Of a stretch of DNA of 64,000 bases, positions 21,010 through 33,800 are shown piece after piece. Under the pieces are notes generated by a model that was given only the letters and a program-made list of their open reading frames with translations, was not told the DNA's origin and ran no database searches. A program made the translations under genes and the position numbers. Location: contig VWZW01007201.1 in NCBI GenBank assembly GCA_013397115.1, positions 1,060,295 to 1,124,294 on the forward strand, in the 5' to 3' direction. The DNA comes from Edolisoma coerulescens (taxonomy: Eukaryota; Chordata; Aves; Passeriformes; Campephagidae). How positions within the stretch are numbered: position 1 is the first letter of the stretch; each line of letters opens with the position of its first letter.

Positions 21010-24000
21010 AGCAATACTCATTTAAAAGGAAGTAGCATGGGTCACATGTTTAATATTTGCAGAAGCAAATTTAAAATGCGGGGAAATAACAAGATCAATT
21101 ACATGTTGTGCAGATCTCTGATCTCTAACCTGTGTGCACACTGTGAGATCTGAAACAGGCACAGAGGCACTCCCAGCACAGAGGATGGAGGAGCTGCTGC
21201 CCGTCCGTGTCTCGGCCTGGATGTTCCCCACGGGTGTTCTCAGCTGCTCCTGCCTCTTAGGAATGTTTAAAACCCTGCTTGGAAGGCTCCAGGTATGCTC
21301 CCATGGAACATGGAAACCCATTCCAGCCCACTGGCAGAGAGAACTTGCTCCTTTGCTTCCTCTTCCACCTGCTTCCCCTGCACTGCTCACCCCAAAACCA
21401 ACTGGGCATTGTTCTGGCACAGCACTAAACCTGCAGGAAAAGGTGGACTTTGTACCAGGCCCCTGGCAAAACCTTCAGCATGTCACTGATTTCCTGGTTT
21501 TGTCTTTCTGGGAAGGAGCATATCAGTTAGATTATTCAGTAGATGTTTGCAGTAGTTTCCTGTGATGTTTAAAAGTATCACAGGGAAAAGAAGATTTAAC
21601 TGGTATCATTGAGCTATCCTGGGTTAAAGGTCAAATCAAGAAGAAACCCTAATAAAATCTATGATTTGTAACTCAGCGGTAATCCCCTTATTGAAGCCTT
21701 GTTGATACCAATTCCAAAGTGTCTTTCACTGGCTGAAAGTTTATGCTGTTGAAGGCACAGTAATTATGATTATACAGAATTTGGATTTTTTAAAATAAGA
21801 GGTTAGATACTGTGTTTCTGAGACCAAGCAAAAAATAAAGCATCCTTGTGGCAGTCTGTGCTGTCCTCCTGCCTTCTGATCTCCTACAGGTTTTCCTCAA
21901 AATGATACTTGTTGTTTCGAGCTTCCTTAGGAGGTAAAAAAAATAAGATGTGGGATCCAACACTGTTAAAAAGAACAATGTTGTTGTAAGAGAATCAGAC
22001 TCTTCCTTCATTTCCTGCAATTGATAGAAAGAGCTGTCAGATTGCTGGCAGATACCTTATTTTTGTATTAGCATAAATCTGAAAGATGGAAAAACTTGGA
22101 ATGTATCCATGCAAGGATATAAGGTAAGATTCATTTCCTTACTTGTTTTAGTTTTTGCTTTCTTTCCATCAAGTGTATCAGCTACATTTGTACTAATGAG
22201 TTTTTATTTTCTAATGTGAAAGTTTAGCAACACCCAGTTAAATCCCTGCTTGGTTTTGGCTCCTCCATCAGGTTGCTGGTGGCTGAGAAAGTTTCTCTTG
22301 CTTAATCAGCCTGAAGAGATCAGGCAGGAGAAGCAGAGTTGTCAGAACAATAATAACAAGTTGTTGTTTTGACAGAGGTTAAGCAGATTTTCAGTAGTAA
22401 TTAACGGTGAATGAAAGGCATAACAAGGGCAAAGAAATGTGTGTCTTCATGAAGGATGATGTATCTGACCTTCCCAGGGAGCAGCAGAGAAGGTGATTAA
22501 ATCAGTGTTCGTGCTTTTGTGCATGCTTGAATCTAATTTTTTTGAAGGTGCAGTATTAGAATAGACAGAAATTTTTTAAATGTATGCATATTCTCATTTT
22601 TTGTAGGGGGAGCCATGCAGTAATGGCTACCAAAATTACTCAGGATGGCTTTGATGAGGAGCTGGGAAGAGAAGCTGAATCTAAGGATTGTCAGCTCCTG
22701 TGCCTCAGTCAGAATATCCACTGCTGAGAATCTTTTCTCTCCAGACAGGTTTGTCAACCAGATGGAATGTCACATTAAAAAAAATTAATACTTAACATGT
22801 TTGTCTTTTCCCCATTGAAAATATTCTTGGATAGCTGAGGCAGCCAAATGGATTTTCTGGGCAGCATTTACTGGAATTCTTTTACAGCAGTGAGTCTAAG
22901 AAATGCTGTTGTCTTCTTTTTAAGAAAAGAGCAGGTTTGGTTTGATGGCTTGAAAGAAATCTGACGTGAGCCAGGAGCCAGATTTACCAGCTGAAATAAA
23001 AGATTAATGTGTTCACAAAAGTATGTTGAGCTGTTTACTTCACTGTGCCCCTGCCTTTGCAGAAATCATGCACTGAAATCTTGGTTATTTTTCATTCTCT
23101 GGTCTTGGGATTTTATTATTTGCTACAGTGTGTAGGATAAAAGGTCTGGAGATGTGGGGAACATCATAAAACAGTGGAACCAGAGGTGATGGATGTTGCC
23201 AGAGGCTGACTCACTGTAATTCCAGGGCTTAGGAAAATGACATTTTATAATTAGCTCACACTATTAAGCTATTGCTCTCAAATTTTGAGAAAATTCTCCC
23301 ATATTACCTCACACCACATAGATGGGATTTTAAGAGGTCTCAGAGTTTAAAATTATTCATCTTTATCAGTTACCACTGAGTAGCTGGGATTTATTTGGGG
23401 TCTTTTGTTTGCACTGGAGATCTGTGAGTTCCCCAAATTCCACAAGCATTAATTAGTCCCATCCACTGCTTTGGAGGAATATGTAAATTCAGGTTTTGTG
23501 TTCCAGTGTTTCTGGTCTGAATTTGTGCTTGTTTTAATGCCATTGAGTGGTGGATTTTATGATTAGCCACAGCCCAATGACAAATACTCACTGTGCTGTC
23601 ATTTAAAGAAAACTGGAAGGATAAAACTGTGTTAATTGTGAAAGCAGATTTTCTAAGAATAGGACTTGTCTGGTGTCTTCTTTGTTTTGAATTATCTTTG
23701 CTATTTATGTTGCTGTTCTTGCTCCTTACATTGCAGAGGAACCCTGAATTCTGGCTCAGAGCAGGTTGGTTCTGCTTCAGCTCTGCAGCTGTTTACATTG
23801 GTTAACACCCTTTTGCTGTTGCTTATCCCACACCAAGAGTTTTCAAACATGAAGCAGTGTCTTTGTTTGATGACATTTGGCTTTAATGCAGCAGCACAGC
23901 TCACTCCCTGCAGTAACCACGGAAGCTTTGCTTCACTTTCCCTCTTTCAGCGTTTGCCAGCAAAGAAAAGCTGCCCTGGAGCTCTGCTACAGCTGTGACA

Positions 24001-27000
24001 ACCTGCAGGGGGTTGTCACTCGTGTGTTTAACCCTCACCCTGAGCATGTGGGTGAGGGACACGCTGCTCTGGGTTGGTTGCTGTGGCTTTGGTGATGTTT
24101 CTCTCTTTTCCTGCTGTTCAGAGTAACCCAACGTTTCCATTGCAGCGCTGTCGGTGTCTTCAGCTGTTCCTAAACTCCTCCTCTAATCCCTCATCTGGGT
24201 ACAGCTTGACCTAATTTACCATGCTCCTGCCAGCTATGCCAGTTTCATAAGGAGGGGTAAGATGTGGAATTTGTATGAAATACTTTGTTATATTGCACAA
24301 GAGTGGCTTTAACAAGGCACTTGTTTATGTGTATGTGTAGCTTAAAACCATCTCTCTTTTGATGCTCCTTTATTTCCCTTATGAATAAAAAAAGCTATTT
24401 TAAAAAAAAAAAAAAAAATCACCCCCCCCCCCTTGATTCCTTCTGCACGTGCTGTGTTTCCCACCCTGCAGGTGACCCCTGTGTGCCATCCCAGTGGCAT
24501 GGATGGAGGGGCAGGAGCTCAGGGGCAGTGGCTGCCCTGAGGTGGGCAGGATAATCCCTCTCTGATAAGGAAATGTTTTGGCACTGGAACCAGTGAGAAG
24601 TAAAATTTTATGTTGGTCTGTGCAGGTATTTGAATGTGTTTAACTCAGAATGTGAGAGCAGCCTCTCTTAATCCTGTGGGAATAATTATGGAATAATGTT
24701 ATCCACAAGCAGTGCAGGAGGGAGCTGATTTTTGTGGCTGTGGTTTGGCTGCTGCTGCTGCAGTTCTCTTTGTTTCCTGCTTCTCCTTTGGAGAACCCTG
24801 AACAGTTGATGAGAATGTGATTTCTCTTTGGCTTGAAGGCACTTTGCAGCATCCCTGTGCAGGGTAACATAATTTTTAAAACCCTCTAATATTAAGCAGA
24901 ATTGTAACTTTTTGAGTTCTTTTAATGCTGTCTTCTGGAAATTCAAGGTGCAGCCATGATGCAGGTTCAGGTGTCACAAGTTCTTAATTGCTTTTACAGC
25001 TCTTAGAGTTTGGGCCAGACTCATTCAAGGATTTTTGGAGCTGAGCTTAATGGACTTCCTAAGATTTGAACTGGATTCCTCAAATGCCATGTGCTGACTT
25101 CCCAACTAGCTAAGAGAAAGTGCTGAAACAAGAGCTGTTGCTAAGCTCCAGTTCCCAGAGTGGGGAATGTCAGAGCACAGAGGATTTGCCTCCGTGCTCT
25201 GAAGCCACAGCCACACTCAGTGTTTCACCCACACTCCCTGACACAGCACTGCAGTCACTCCTTTTCTTGCCTTCCAACAGAGCTCAGCAGTTGAAGCTCT
25301 CAGCAGGGGATTACATAAATTGGGGCTTTGCTTTTATCCTGGAGAGAATTCAAGGAGCCTCTATTATAATCTTCCAGCTGATTGATCTGATGGCTCTGCC
25401 AGCACTGCTGCTGTCCAGGGCACTCCGGAGCAAGGCTCTCATTTGACCCTTCCTGCTGAAATGGTTCTGCTTTCTGTGGGCTGACGAGTAATTGTGTGTG
25501 TTTCCAGCAGGAAGGATCCGTGTTCCTGTCGCTGCTGCAGTGAGCAAGCATCTCCTCCAAATGAGTGTCTGTTTACCAGCTCAGTTTCATTGAGCCTGTT
25601 TTTGGCAGGCTGCCCCTCCTGCTCCCTCCCCTCCCACCTCCACTTTGGCTCACTTTTTCCACAGCTTTCTCAGTACTCCTTCCTCAGAAACATCCCGTTT
25701 TTCACCCTTCGCTCCTTCTTCCATTAGAGTTGGATCCATTCCTGCACCTAATGTGCCTGAGCAAGGTGAGTCACCTCCTGTTGACACCCCTTAACAGCAT
25801 TTAAAAAAATGCTGTTGTCTTTCTGTTATGGTCCAGAGTAAAACCATAATCCCATTTTTATGATTGATTTTTATCACCTGGATGCTTTAGTTACATGGAT
25901 GCACTTTATTTCCAAGCTAAAATATATTTGTATCATCTCTATGAAACCAGTCACCTGGATTTGAAAGATCTCAACATTTTTTGGAGTGAAATAGAGCTTG
26001 GACAAAACCGGATATCCAAAACTGAAAGTGAGTAATTTATTCATTTAACCCCTCTAAAACTTGCTTAACCTTTTGTTCAGGAAATCTGTCCTAATAAATA
26101 TTTAAATATATTCCTACCTCCAAATACTGAAATGAGAGAAAACCATTATTTTTTTTTATAACCCCCCTCACTTCAGCCTCAGGGTGCTTTGTTCAGAAGA
26201 CATGAAAATCCTCTGCTTCCATCAGTTAAACCCTTCAGGCACTTTTCTGAGCAACTCCTTGCACACGAAGATCCAGTGGAAAATCTCAGTCATGGATTCA
26301 AATATTTAACAGAAAGAGAGCTGCTTCAAGGAAAGTCTTCACTATCCATGTATTGATTCTAATTGGCTGCAACATTTGTGGCCTGATGGTAGCAAACAAT
26401 CTGGACAGTTTTAGCCTGATACTCCTTTGAAAAAACAGGACATTGGAGACTTGCTGCCTTATTTGGGCTGGTTTTTAGCTTTCACTATTTCAGAGTGAGC
26501 TCTCTTATCCATCTCCAAGGTAACAAGGCACAGGCAAAGGAGGAAGGAGCTGTGATACAGTGAGTACAAAACACAGGGACTTGAGACTGGAGGATCACAC
26601 TGGTTCCTTCCACCTTTGCAAGCACAGGAACAGGATTCCAGGGAGAGCTGTGTCTGGTGCAAAGGGCTGACAGGGGCACTGTGCTGCTCTCAGGGGCCAG
26701 GAATCCACAGCCTGGACAGCTGAGAGTCTGAGTAGTAATAAAAAAAGGGAGGTAATTATTCAAACTGCTGCTGGAAATAAAAAGCTAGAGAGGTAACAAC
26801 AAAGAAGTCCTCCTGCCCTTTCTGTTCCTTGCTGTTGCCTCTCTATAAAAAGAACCTGGCAGCTGACATGAAGTAGCTTTGGTCCACTCCTCATCACCTG
26901 AAATCTCAGAATTGGTGCTCCTGATGTTCAGTTCCCATTGTTGCTGTGTTTTAGGAGTTAGAACTGAAGCCCAGGGTGCCAGTTCACTGTCACTGCACTA

Positions 27001-27490
27001 ATGCCCTGACTGCAGGCTTTCAGCTGTCAGCATCCTTCCAAAGCACTGCTGTTTCCTAACCCAACCCAGCTGCCTTCCAAACTTCTCTCTGGGCTCATGC
27101 AGCAGCAGAACAGACCCTGTGCTGTGCAGACCCCGTATTTCCTGCTGGCATTCACATGGATAAAGGAGAGAACTGCAGCAAGCTCAGTGCTTGGAGTGCA
27201 TCAGGGTTGGGAGGACCCCGTGGGGCTCCCCCAGGGAAACAAGGAGTGCACAGGAGCTGCCTTAGGCACAAGTGCTGCTACTGCCACTCTGTCCCCTGTA
27301 AATGACAGGGTGAGGCATGAGGCAAAGATAACCTGGGGCACCCCTGCCTGAGCTCCCTCTGGCATCTGTCAGCTCCTAAAGCAGCAGTGAATGAACAGAA
27401 CTCCAGGGCACCTGAGCAGAGCCTCCAGCAACCACAATGCTGCTTTCAAGCAGGGTGCCAAAAATGTCTCTTTGGAAAGAACACACACGT
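21010..27490. other. Intergenic region between ARID4A and TIMM9
   Basis: 6.5 kb with no recognisable coding exon, RNA gene or CR1 copy. It holds a run of 17 A and a run of 11 C at 24402-24432, preceded by AATAAA. Mammals have TOMM20L in this interval; no matching exon was seen here by eye. Confidence 0.65.
24384..24432 (+). repeat. AATAAA followed by A17 and C11 homopolymers
   Basis: AATAAA at 24384-24389, then A at 24402-24418 and C at 24422-24432. Low-complexity tract; the AATAAA-plus-A pattern is what a retroposed mRNA end would leave. Confidence 0.8.
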
Positions 27491-27513
27491 GTGTATGTAT
27501 GGCTCCCGTTGAT

Positions 27514-27519
27514 TTTATT
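27514..27519 (-). terminator. Poly(A) signal AATAAA, TIMM9
   Basis: Reads AATAAA on the minus strand, about 340 bases after the TIMM9 stop codon, which gives a short 3' UTR. It is the first canonical hexamer I see downstream of the gene. Confidence 0.6.
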
Positions 27520-27857
27520 TGAATTAAATACAAAAGTGTATTCCCCGTGTTACATTGATTCATCTCAACCGGTCTCAGCAAAAGGCAGGTGAGCCCTCCC
27601 ACCACCCCTGAAATTCAGACACCAGTCTGTGGGCCCCGGGAAAAGTTGTATCTGCATCATTCCCTTGTGGAAACAAACTCCACTGCCAGGCCTCCACAAC
27701 TGAGCTCCTGTTTAACCCTTCAAGGCTCCCACTGCCTGAGCAGCACCCCCAGCTCTGCTCTGAGCTGCTGGACACACATCCTGACAGTAGGAATCCCCAA
27801 ATGTGTTCTTGCCCAGGGGACACTGGCACAGCTGAAGTCTGAGCACAGTGCTCTGGT

Positions 27858-27992
27858 CTAACGAGGCTGGCTGAGCAGTCCTGCCTTGGCTGCCAGAGCC
27901 TCGTTCTGCTGGATGTGGTACTCCTGGAATCTCATGGAGATCCTCTGCGTCATCTTTAGATACTTCTGCAGGCAGTTGTCTGAGCAAGTTAT
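27858..27992 (-). CDS. TIMM9: TIMM9 coding exon 3, second CX3C and stop
   Basis: Encodes ITCSDNCLQKYLKMTQRISM then RFQEYHIQQNEALAAK and the end AGLLSQPR-TAG. Acceptor ctgtag on the minus strand. Carries C48 and C52. Confidence 0.97.
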   Translation of the reverse strand: MTCSDNCLQKYLKMTQRISMRFQEYHIQQNEALAAKAGLLSQPR

Positions 27993-30829
27993 CTACAGCA
28001 AGAGGGAAACAGAGGGCTTCAGACAATAATTAAGACACTTCCCCACCCAGGACCCGAAGTCCCACCACAGACAGGGATAAACAATTAGGTGAGTACATCT
28101 CATATTGTCAAGCCTCAAGATGAGGGCAGTAGAAAATGTGAAGTTTAGTTTTTGAGGTATGCCTGAAACATCTTCTAATATTCATTCTCATACTAAAGTC
28201 TCCATGGTAAACACCTTGGACCTAGGAGACACCATCCTTTTGTCCTTGGGCTCCTCTTGTGGAATTGAACTATATATCTTGAAATAAATAATAAATCTAT
28301 TATATTAGTAAATTTTGTTTTAATTCTGTTTACAGACACATACTGGTTTTGACAGCCAAATATGATCCACTCTCTGCTGGCTCAGTTTAACCCTGTTTTG
28401 CCCTTGTTCCCACTGGCTCTATCAGCGTTCTGGTACCTGCTTGGTAACCCTTCAGCAAAGCCACCAGAGTCCATTAGTCAGCTGGACAGGGAAATAAATA
28501 CCAGGGCCTATTCCAGCCACAGTATTTTCAAAATTTAAAGTCTTTTTTTTCTTTCTTTAAATGTAGAGAAAGTTGTGAGAGTATTTCTGAGCTACAGTCC
28601 TACCAATTGGATGTTCTGTGCCATGGCTCAAAACCTTGCTATCACTGCAAAAGGTAAAAATTCGGGTAGAAAGGAAAGCCAACCCCTTTTCCTGGGAAAG
28701 CAGAGATTGTTTTGGTTCTGCTCGGTACAAAGAGATGTGAAAAGCAGAAGGGATGAAAATGAATGAGACAAAACCCCAGCAGCTCCACACACCACCCAGC
28801 ACCCGCCCTTCTCTCTCCTCAGCCTGGCACCAGCTACAGCCAAACCTGCTGAGCAGGAGTGAAGCCTCCCTAGGAAACAACTCCGGGAACTGCCCCGAGC
28901 CTCTGCTGCCAGAGGGAGCGGTGTGTGACACGCTGCCTGGGAATTCCAGACTTGCAGGGGGACTTGTGTAAGGAAAGAGCTCAGAAGCTGGGTTTTGTCA
29001 AGTGTAGGATCCCAAAGGGGATGCAGGGAGTATTGATCTCAATTATATAATAAGGAACTGCAAGTTTGAAGAGGAACATGGGAATTTCCACACCAGACAG
29101 ACCAGTGTCCATCTAGACTAGTGTCCTGTTGGCAGAGACAGGTGCTCTCCAAGAAACCCCAAATGGGTAATATGGGCAGAACTTCCCATAAGAAAGTTTC
29201 TTCCTAGTTCCTGTTAATTACTGTTAACTGGTAGCTCCTGTACTACCAGACACAAACCCTCTGCAATCCACAGAAGCAAAATAAGGCAGGTCACAATTAG
29301 AAAATGGTTTTGGTTGGGAGGGACCTTAAATATCATTTCATTCCAAACCCCTGCCATGGCACTAGACCACTAGACCACTCCCACAAGACCAGGTTGTTCC
29401 AAGAATCTAAAAGTATTTTTTGGACCTAATAATCTTTGATTCAGAATAATTATGACCTGTAATAGAACTCCAGTAAAGCAGATGCAGAGAAGAATAGGAA
29501 AAGAAGAAATCTGTCTTGGGAAGCTAAAAGAGCTCTGTTCAGGGCAGCAGAACCAAAGCTGAAAGGAGACAGGAGTTTTGCCTGCAGTGAGGAGTTGAAC
29601 TCCAAGGACACAGAAAATGCTCAAAAACAATTAGTTAGTTTAAAATTTTAGGCTTTTCTTTTCCTGCCAGCAGAGTCAAGCAAAGGTTATTAGATTTTTA
29701 ACCAACAAAATGATTAGGCTCTGAAACAGCCTCTCAACAGGCGAGGAGAAGCAAAAGCATGCGACTAATCTTATGGAGAGCTTAATCTTTCTGCAGATGA
29801 TGGCGTGAGGGAGCTCCCTGCAGTGTGGGGAAGTGGATTTAACAGCCAGAGCTGTGCTCCTATGACTCACTACAAAGCAGGAACGTGGGCAGGTAAACAA
29901 ATACTTCAGCAGGATGCTTCAAAGAATGAGATGCAGGCTGTAGGTGGGCAGCTTCCTTGTCCATGGAGTTACTATCCATGAGAAGCTAAGGCACGAGAAC
30001 CTCCACTGACAGCTCAGGGAATGAAACACATGGAATTGCAATGAGCAGCCAACATTCAGTGGAGACTGGGCAGATTCTGTGTGTGACAACCACTTCTAGA
30101 ATGGTTTTGGTGGGAAGGGACCCTAAAGAATAGCCAGTTCCACCCCCTGCCATGGGCAGGGACACCTTCCACTATCCCAGGCTGCTCCAAGCCCTGTCCA
30201 AGCTGGTCTGGAGTACTGCCAGGGATAGGGCACTCACTTGGAAGCAACATGCCAGACACCCACACTCCCCTGAAGGCTGCTGCCTGGCTTTGTAGCCAGC
30301 TGAAAGATCAAAACTCTCTAAGTTGCTTCTGAAATTGGAAAGCTGCACAGCAATTCTGCCAAAGGGTCATTAGAAGCCATCACCTACCTCTTCTGGTTTC
30401 ACATCTCTGCTAGTGAAATCCTTTATGCAATCCAAGAAGCAGTTTTCTGTAAGTTTATTGTATGTACCAAGAAACTCCTTGAACTGTAAATAAAAATTGG
30501 ACAATGGATATTAAAAAAAAAAATCTGTGTTAATTTTTCTTACAGCTGCATGGGCTAGCTGGTGACACTAAATCTGAAGGACAAAGAAAAATGTACTCTC
30601 AGTCAGAAGATTTCAGCACCAAAAGCTGCTCGTACTCAAAACGTGCTGTTTGTCACTGGTCACCTGTTTAAATTTTGGTTGTGTTAACTCAGATGGTAAC
30701 TCAGAGTTTTTGTCCTTCCCTCTGCCCTACACCTTCCACTCTATGTGACAGAGCAGCACAAGACCTTCAAAGCCACCCCTCCCATCTCACCTGCTTGATC
30801 TGATCAGACTCTGATAATTGTCCAGCCAT
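27858..30829 (-). CDS. TIMM9: TIMM9, mitochondrial import inner membrane translocase subunit Tim9
   Basis: Small intermembrane-space chaperone. Tim9 and Tim10 form a ring that escorts carrier proteins to the TIM22 inserter. Coding exons on the minus strand: 30829-30791 (13 codons), 30483-30388 (32 codons) and 27992-27858 (44 codons plus TAG), 89 aa in total, the same length as human. Twin CX3C motifs are CFLDC (C28-C32) and CSDNC (C48-C52), whose disulfides hold the helical hairpin. The N-terminus reads MAGQLSESDQIKQ and the C-terminus EALAAKAGLLSQPR. All splice sites are GT-AG in phase 0. The start codon has a good context (GGAACATGG). Tail-to-tail with ARID4A and head-to-head with KIAA0586, as in mammals. 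Confidence 0.97.
29300..29403 (-). mobile_element. CR1 LINE, 3' end, in TIMM9 intron
   Basis: GGTTTTGGTTGGGAGGGACC to AAGACCAGGTTGTTCC, with a small local duplication ACTAGACCACTAGACC. Confidence 0.88.
30097..30231 (-). mobile_element. CR1 LINE, 3' end, in TIMM9 intron
   Basis: AGAATGGTTTTGGTGGGAAG through GGACACCTTCCACTATCCC to GCCAGGGATAGGGC; ends about 155 bases before coding exon 2 on the downstream side. Confidence 0.9.
30388..30483 (-). CDS. TIMM9: TIMM9 coding exon 2, first CX3C
   Basis: Encodes FKEFLGTYNKLTENCFLDCI then KDFTSRDVKPEE. Acceptor tttacag, donor gtaggt, minus strand. Carries C28 and C32. Confidence 0.97.
30791..30829 (-). CDS. TIMM9: TIMM9 coding exon 1
   Basis: ATG to donor gtgaga; encodes MAGQLSESDQIKQ. 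The exon extends 5' as UTR to about 30854, where an acceptor (cttttag, minus strand) shows that at least one non-coding exon lies further upstream. Confidence 0.95.
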
Positions 30830-30854
30830 GTTCCACCGCCTGTGACTCAGTCAC
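30791..30854 (-). other. TIMM9: TIMM9 exon with 5' UTR part
   Basis: 25 bases of 5' UTR precede the ATG. The acceptor cctcacttttag on the minus strand marks the exon border. The first, non-coding exon should lie toward the CpG-rich region and may be lost in the assembly gap. Confidence 0.7.
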
Positions 30855-33800
30855 CTAAAAGTGAGGATAAAAGTCGAGTTTTAAATAAAAAACATAAATA
30901 TGAACTGCAGCATTTTACATCAGAATGGAATTTTATGCATCCTTGAAGTGTGTTTAAATGCAACTTTGCTAGCAAACTTCCAAGCCATTCACTCAAAGGG
31001 AAGTTATCTGTTGGGAATATATTCAGTTAAAAGAACATCCAACATAATTCCAGGTATGAAACTTTACCAGATCCACCTGTTAACTGCTGTCCTTTAAACA
31101 CTTTTAGGGCATTTCACACAGCTAAAGTGACTTATAAAGTACTTTATTTATTTTTTAAGTGCTGTCAAACTTACTAAATAAATTAGGGCAGGAGCTGGGG
31201 AAGAAGCAAAGCCACAACAGTTTCTAGCCTTAGAGTTCCAGTGACTTTAGATGTGATCTGTAAAAAGTGAGGAAAAAAGGCAAATACAAACTGGCAGTCA
31301 CTGAAAAGATGCAGCACAAGGTGCAGGGCCTGGTTTCTGTGTAGCTGCACCAAACACCTGAACTACAGCAAATGTTGTGGTCATTGACTGTAGTGAATTA
31401 AATGCAAGAAAAACACGCAACAGTGAAAATGGCCTTAAAGGAATGAAACAGACAAAGAAAGAGGGAAGAAGTAAACAGCCAAGGAGCCAAGAATTTAAAC
31501 AAGCATCCTCAAGGAAGACTCACATTCCTAGTCCAACGTTAAGGCTTGAAAGCATCCCTGCAGGTTTCCTAGAATACTGAAGCCTCATCTTCCTTTTCCC
31601 TTAATTTCCATGTTATCTAAGACCTATTATCACAGATGATGATGCAAACTACTAACACGTGTTGACAAGAACAAGCTCCTTCAGTTGAATTCAACTCGTG
31701 GAAATAAAATGAGCACTGAAGTGCAACCACTTTGGGGAAAAAAAAAGTTCTTTTAGCCCTTTTGCAAGGGCTACTTACAATTAATCTTCTATTACGCTTT
31801 GCCAAATTTTGGGCAAGACATTCATGTTTTAGAGCTTTAGCTATTGCAGTCTCTCAGCAGGGGGAAGGGAAGGGGTACACAAGCTGCCTGAACATGAACA
31901 AAGAGACAGTAACAATTATTTCTACAACAGAAAGAAAACGAAGCAACTAAAAATAGCACCAGGGAGCTCTCACAAGAGTGAACTCTCCCTACACCCCCTC
32001 CCAGCAGCACAGGGATTGTGACATCTGCCTCTTAACATCACACTTCATCCCTGCACAGGGAGCCAATTCAGGGACTGGAGGCCAAGGGCACAGATGATTC
32101 TGGGATGTTAAGATGCAAGAATTCCTCATGGGCAGACAGGTCGCATGGGTTATTCTGAAGGAGAACCTACAGGATACGGTGGCTAAGAAGGAAGGTTTTA
32201 TTCAGGCTGTCACTGAATCAGACTGGTTTGGGACGGAACAGACCTTCAAGATCATCTCATTCCAACCCCCTGCCATGAGCAGGGACACCTCCCACTAGCC
32301 CAGCTTGCTCCAAGCCCCATCCAAGCTGGCCTGGAACACTGCCAGGGATGGGGCAGCCACAGCTTCTCTGGGCAACCTGTGCCAGGGCCTCACCACGCTC
32401 ACAGTCAGGAACTTCTTTCCAATATCTAACCCTGCCCTGTGGCAGTGCAAAGCCATTACCCCTTGTCCTGTCGCCCCATGTCCTTGTCCAAAGTCCCTCT
32501 CCAGCCCATCTCCTCTACCCTAAATCCCTAATTTGTTTTAGGAGAACGGACATGCCCATCACCTGGGGTAACCAGTGAGAAGTGATGGCAACTTCACTCT
32601 CATTTCTCAGCCTGTGAGAAAACAAGACCAGGGACAATTCTCTCAGGGCAGGGTATGCAGATAATTAAACAGAAACTGCAGGGAGCAGGAAAGACTTTTG
32701 TCCTGTGCCAAACAGGGGGAAGCTCAAAGCTTCAATTGTCAGTGCCATTTTCTCACACTCAGCGTTGCTTCATGATTTGTGTTTATAGCAAACCTGATCC
32801 CTGTCCTTCTGTGACTAATTTGGAAACTGGCAGATTGAAACTGTAGTTTCACAAAGCTTTGACACCTGGGAAAGGCTCTGATTCACAGCAGCACAACGGC
32901 ACCATCTGATCTCTGTGCCTGCAGCTCTTGTCCCGGTACAGGTATTTCACACGTTCCACAGTGAAATTACACAGCTCTGCTGCACCTTTAGCTATAAATC
33001 AGCCTTAACACCTCAACATGAGCTACTGAACATTCCCAGGAATGTGCAAATCTGGTTCATTCTAAAGTCTGGTAAATGTATTATTTCAAGGTTTCCTGCT
33101 GCTTCTCCTCTTTCAGTCCAGCTCTGAAAAAAGCTTTAAAAAGGGTGATGAAAGAGTGCTCAGCACCTCGACCAACCCACCCCAGAGCTTCCAACAGAGC
33201 TGTTCACACCACTCCTGCACGGTTCAGGTTTAATCCTACAGAGCCTGGAGGACTTTCCTCTCGGCTTAACACGATTTAAAAATTCAGCATTGCCCTTCTA
33301 AACAACGATATTCACACTGCAGGAAGCAGAGATCTCTGAATAAACCTCTGCCTGCAAGGGACAGTCTGGGTGTGCTGGTTCACCAGAAGGGAGCAAGAAC
33401 TGGGAAATCTCCCCTCTTGAAAGGCCCTGGAGCTCTTCCAAATATGTTTTGGTGTTCTAAAAAAAACATTAAGAGAAGTCCCTGTGAGCAAAATAAACAA
33501 GCCTTGTGTTTGGGATTTTTTTTTTTCTATCTTTTGGGGAAGAGCTGCATTTTTCTGGGAAGAAGGGTGATAGAGAGACACTATAAATCCCTCACCCTCG
33601 TAATCCCCGCTAACCATCTGAATCAGGTGTAAGTACCACCTACTCCATAAAAAGAAAGCTGAAATGTCTCTTTAAACCTTTGCTTCCAGTTACACGCAGA
33701 GAACACCCTGCAAGTGTTTCTGAAAAGGACAAAGAATAATAAAAACATCAAGCCAAAGAAATGTGTTGAAGGGTAAAAATGTCAAGTCAAAGAATCCTGT

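Larger units (their letters stand above)
27993..30387 (-). other. TIMM9 intron between coding exons 2 and 3
   Basis: Contains the CR1 copies at 29300 and 30097. Several short ORFs on both strands have no recognisable product. Confidence 0.8.

Noticed and set aside
21134..21565. 143-codon plus-strand ORF downstream of ARID4A
   Set aside because: Longest intergenic frame, but no recognisable domain, weak start context and ordinary composition; chance is sufficient.
20900..27500. TOMM20L gene
   Set aside because: Expected from mammalian synteny, but no exon could be identified by eye, so it is not annotated.
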